Assembly (NCBI GenBank): GCA_031553975.1 | Contig: JAVBKP010000060.1 | Coordinates: forward strand, 1 to 5,987 | DNA: 5,987 nucleotides | Source: JAVBKP01 sp031553975 | GTDB lineage: Bacteria > Bacillota > Clostridia > Peptostreptococcales > Anaerovoracaceae | Direction: 5' to 3' | In this document: positions 3,695 through 5,987 of the stretch, piece by piece | How the letters are laid out: each line of letters begins with the position of its first letter | Position numbering within the stretch: the first letter of the stretch is position 1 | Position numbers and translations under genes: made by a program | Notes under the pieces: generated by a model | What the model was told of the DNA's origin: nothing | Database searches by the model: none | Seen by the model: only the letters and a program-made list of their open reading frames with translations

Positions 3695-5987
3695 ATGTCT
3701 GTTTTAAATCGAAGATTGCTTCGGAGTATAAAAAAGAATAAAATGCAATTCGTGGCCATGATTCTTATCGTACTAGTGGGCATATCCATGTATGTTGGAT
3801 TAACAGGAACCTATGCCAGCCTTCTTCATAGCCAAATGTCGTTTTATGAGGAAAGCCACTTTTCAGACCACACATTCATAGTAGCCAACGCACCAGCAGA
3901 AATCACTAGGCGCATAGAGCAAATACCCGGCGTCAAAACAGTAGAGGGTCGTACCCAGCAAGATGTAAAACTTGTTTCAGAAGATGGCACCAGAGCCCAA
4001 GTGAGATTGACGGGATATAATACTGATGCGGACAATGCACTACACTATCCTTATTTGACCAGCGGGAGCTACCCAAGGGTAGAGGCAGGGAGCAATGCCC
4101 TCGATGCCATGGCGGATATTGCGTTTTTCCAAGCCAACAATCTTAAAGAAGGCGACCAAGTATACACAATAGTAGGGGGAAAGCAGTTAAAATTAAACAT
4201 TGTTGGAGCAGCTGTATCACCGGAGTATATTTATATAGTGAAAGACTCTAGTAGCTTGTTCCCGGACCCTAAATCCTTTGGTATTGTATTCCTACCCGAA
4301 AAACAACTAGCCTCAGTCCTTGGCAGTAGCGGGCAAATCAATCAAATACTACTGACCTGGCAAGACGGAGATAGTAGCCAGCACCAAGAGCAAGTTGATA
4401 AAATCATAGAAATACTAAGCCCGTATGGGTTTATAGCGGATATGGCGCAAAAGGACTATCCAAGCCACAACTTACTAAAAATGGAAATAGACAACCTAAA
4501 AGTAATGGCTACGACTTTTCCATTCATATTTCTGACTGTGGCAGCTATGGTAGAGATGGTCATATTGAGAAGAACCATCAGCACCCAACGGCTTAACATA
4601 GGTATTTTAAAATCTCAGGGCTTTGACAACTTTACGATCATGATGTCCTTTGCCAGCTATGCGGTGCTAGTCACTACCCTGGGAAGTATACTAGGCATAG
4701 TAGCTGGATACGGCATGAGTGTAGGGTTTACGGGGTTTTATGGAACGTATTTTCATTTGCCATATACCCTAAATGTAATCAGTGGAAAGAGTGCTATAGG
4801 CAGTATCATAATAGGGCCACTCATTGGACTGGTCAGTGGATTACTAGCCACGAGGAAAATAACTAAGATACAGGCGGCAGAGGCCATGAAGGCCGAATCA
4901 CCTAAGGCTGGAAAAACAGTGGCTATAGAGGACATCAAGTTCATTTGGAATGCCCTTTCGGCCCAGTGGAAAATGGCTATGAGGTCTGTAGGACGCAATC
5001 TAGGAAGATTTTTTGTAGTCACATTGGGTATGGTTTGCACCACCGCATTGCTGCTACTTTCTTTCTACATGAACGATGCAGTAGACTATATGATAGACAC
5101 ATATTTTAAAGGAGATATCAAGTATGACTATATTGTCAGATTTGATGGGGCGGTTCATGACAGAGAATTATCGTATTTTGAAGGCCTTGAAGGCGTCACA
5201 TATATAGAACCTTTTGTGGAGACAGGAATTACTATTATTAAAGGGAATAAGTCCCAAGAGGATTCGCTGATGGGAATGGTACCAGGGACCCAGTTCAAAG
5301 ACATTAGGGACGCCAACCAAAATGTGATGAATCTGCCTACAGACGGGCTCATTCTTAGCAACGTAGTAGCAGGCAAAGTCGGGGCTAACGTGGGAGATGT
5401 GTTGAAAATAAAAGTAGAGCCGCAGCCGGGGGTAGAAAAATACATTGATCTCCCCGTTTTGGGCATACACCAACAAATGATGGGCTATAAGACCCTTTGC
5501 TCCTTGAGACAAGGGGGATATTTGCTAGACAACCCAGGTATGGTAACAGGACTTATGATTAATGTAGCAGGAGGACACTCCGAGGCTTTAGAAAAAAGGC
5601 TAGACGATATACCAAAAGTAGCATCATGGAGTAGCAAAGCAAAGGAAGAAGATGCAGTAAAGCAGATGCTAGCCATTATGCCTAGCATGATATCCATTAT
5701 GGTCACGCTATCTTTGGTTCTCGGGTTTGCGGTCCTTTATAACACAGGTGTTGTCAATCTATCCGAGCGAAAAAACGAAATTGCCACACTTAGGACAATT
5801 GGATTTACCGTAGGTGAAGTCAGGGCAATGCTTTTCAAAGAAACCTTGCTCCAATCCATTGTAGGATATGCAGCAGGCTTGCCCCTAGGATATTTGATGA
5901 TCAAGCAGTATATCGGGGGAATGGCCTCGGACCTATATACTTTGCCGGTTATCATCCATTGGCACTCCTATGTATATGCGGCAGTGC
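3695..5987 (+). CDS. FtsX/MacB-type ABC transporter permease (3' end outside the window)
   Basis: An open frame of 764 codons from ATG 3695 to the window end without a stop. The N-terminus is MSVLNRRLLRSIKKNK, then TM1 (about 18-40) and an extracytoplasmic domain (about 41-268). The first FtsX module has TM segments near 272-292, 315-345 and 363-382, with the coupling motif RRTISTQRLNIGILKSQGF around 293-310. A second unit follows, with TM near 438-458, a second external domain (about 459-660) and a second FtsX module (TM near 664-684 and 718-737). That module contains the classic LSERKNEIATLRTIGF motif, which contacts the ATPase. The final TM is just beginning at the edge, so perhaps 30-50 residues are missing. 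This duplicated FtsX layout suits a single permease working with the ATPase dimer. The substrate is unknown; export of a peptide, lipid or antimicrobial is inference. The ribosome site is weak (GAG near 3684-3686). Confidence 0.92.
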   Translation, partial: MSVLNRRLLRSIKKNKMQFVAMILIVLVGISMYVGLTGTYASLLHSQMSFYEESHFSDHTFIVANAPAEITRRIEQIPGVKTVEGRTQQDVKLVSEDGTRAQVRLTGYNTDADNALHYPYLTSGSYPRVEAGSNALDAMADIAFFQANNLKEGDQVYTIVGGKQLKLNIVGAAVSPEYIYIVKDSSSLFPDPKSFGIVFLPEKQLASVLGSSGQINQILLTWQDGDSSQHQEQVDKIIEILSPYGFIADMAQKDYPSHNLLKMEIDNLKVMATTFPFIFLTVAAMVEMVILRRTISTQRLNIGILKSQGFDNFTIMMSFASYAVLVTTLGSILGIVAGYGMSVGFTGFYGTYFHLPYTLNVISGKSAIGSIIIGPLIGLVSGLLATRKITKIQAAEAMKAESPKAGKTVAIEDIKFIWNALSAQWKMAMRSVGRNLGRFFVVTLGMVCTTALLLLSFYMNDAVDYMIDTYFKGDIKYDYIVRFDGAVHDRELSYFEGLEGVTYIEPFVETGITIIKGNKSQEDSLMGMVPGTQFKDIRDANQNVMNLPTDGLILSNVVAGKVGANVGDVLKIKVEPQPGVEKYIDLPVLGIHQQMMGYKTLCSLRQGGYLLDNPGMVTGLMINVAGGHSEALEKRLDDIPKVASWSSKAKEEDAVKQMLAIMPSMISIMVTLSLVLGFAVLYNTGVVNLSERKNEIATLRTIGFTVGEVRAMLFKETLLQSIVGYAAGLPLGYLMIKQYIGGMASDLYTLPVIIHWHSYVYAAV

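Noticed and set aside
563..5465. Over-representation of GGGCA on the plus strand (14 copies counted by eye, e.g. 934, 1105, 1524, 1753, 2384, 3778, against about 5 on the minus strand), tempting as a Chi- or uptake-like motif
   Set aside because: Most copies are a Gly GGC codon followed by an A-starting codon, all genes after 265 run the same way, and the window is too short. Codon-pair habit explains it better; a whole-genome strand-bias count would decide.
4753..5955. Several minus-strand open frames inside the permease gene
   Set aside because: The plus frame is continuous from 3695 to the end, with clear FtsX motifs; the antisense frames overlap it fully and have no supporting signals.
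1..5987. CRISPR array, tRNA/rRNA, insertion sequence, phage or toxin-antitoxin genes
   Set aside because: No repeated spacer units, tRNA-like cloverleaf, transposase-like frame or terminal inverted repeats were seen on either strand.

Overview
The window reads as a low-to-moderate GC Bacillota genome, probably Clostridia. The signs are strong AGGAGG-type ribosome sites, A/T-ending codons mixed with many GGC/GCC codons, a U-tract terminator, and a membrane-anchored LytM-domain protein that looks like clostridial SpoIIQ. If that identification is right, the organism is an endospore former or descends from one. I cannot name a genus.

Layout. Bases 1-90 (minus strand) hold the first 30 codons of a leftward gene, probably a PLP-dependent aminotransferase. 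Bases 104-264 are a divergent AT-rich intergenic region with a plausible leftward promoter, a 25-bp dyad and a TATAAT element pointing right. Bases 265-1327 carry an lrgA-lrgB (CidA/CidB-type) pair overlapping by 8 bp. After a 65-nt gap, a spoIIQ-like gene starts at GTG 1393. That gap holds a match to a forespore sigma-F promoter and a hairpin able to mask the ribosome site. A strong intrinsic terminator (2088-2124) closes this block.

The second block starts at a promoter (TTGACT, 17 bp, TATTAT) flanked by two 17-bp palindromes centred 34 bp apart. It drives a TetR-family regulator (start ATG 2226), an ABC ATPase of the LolD/MacB type (2901-3605) and a large FtsX-type permease (3695 to beyond the window end). 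The simplest reading is an autorepressed operon: the TetR protein binds both palindromes, and a ligand relieves repression of an exporter or envelope-acting transporter of unknown substrate.

The genes belong to known families, and no wholly new system is evident. The most unusual points are the control region in front of the spoIIQ-like gene, its adjacency to lrgAB, and the loss of one active-site His in its LytM domain.
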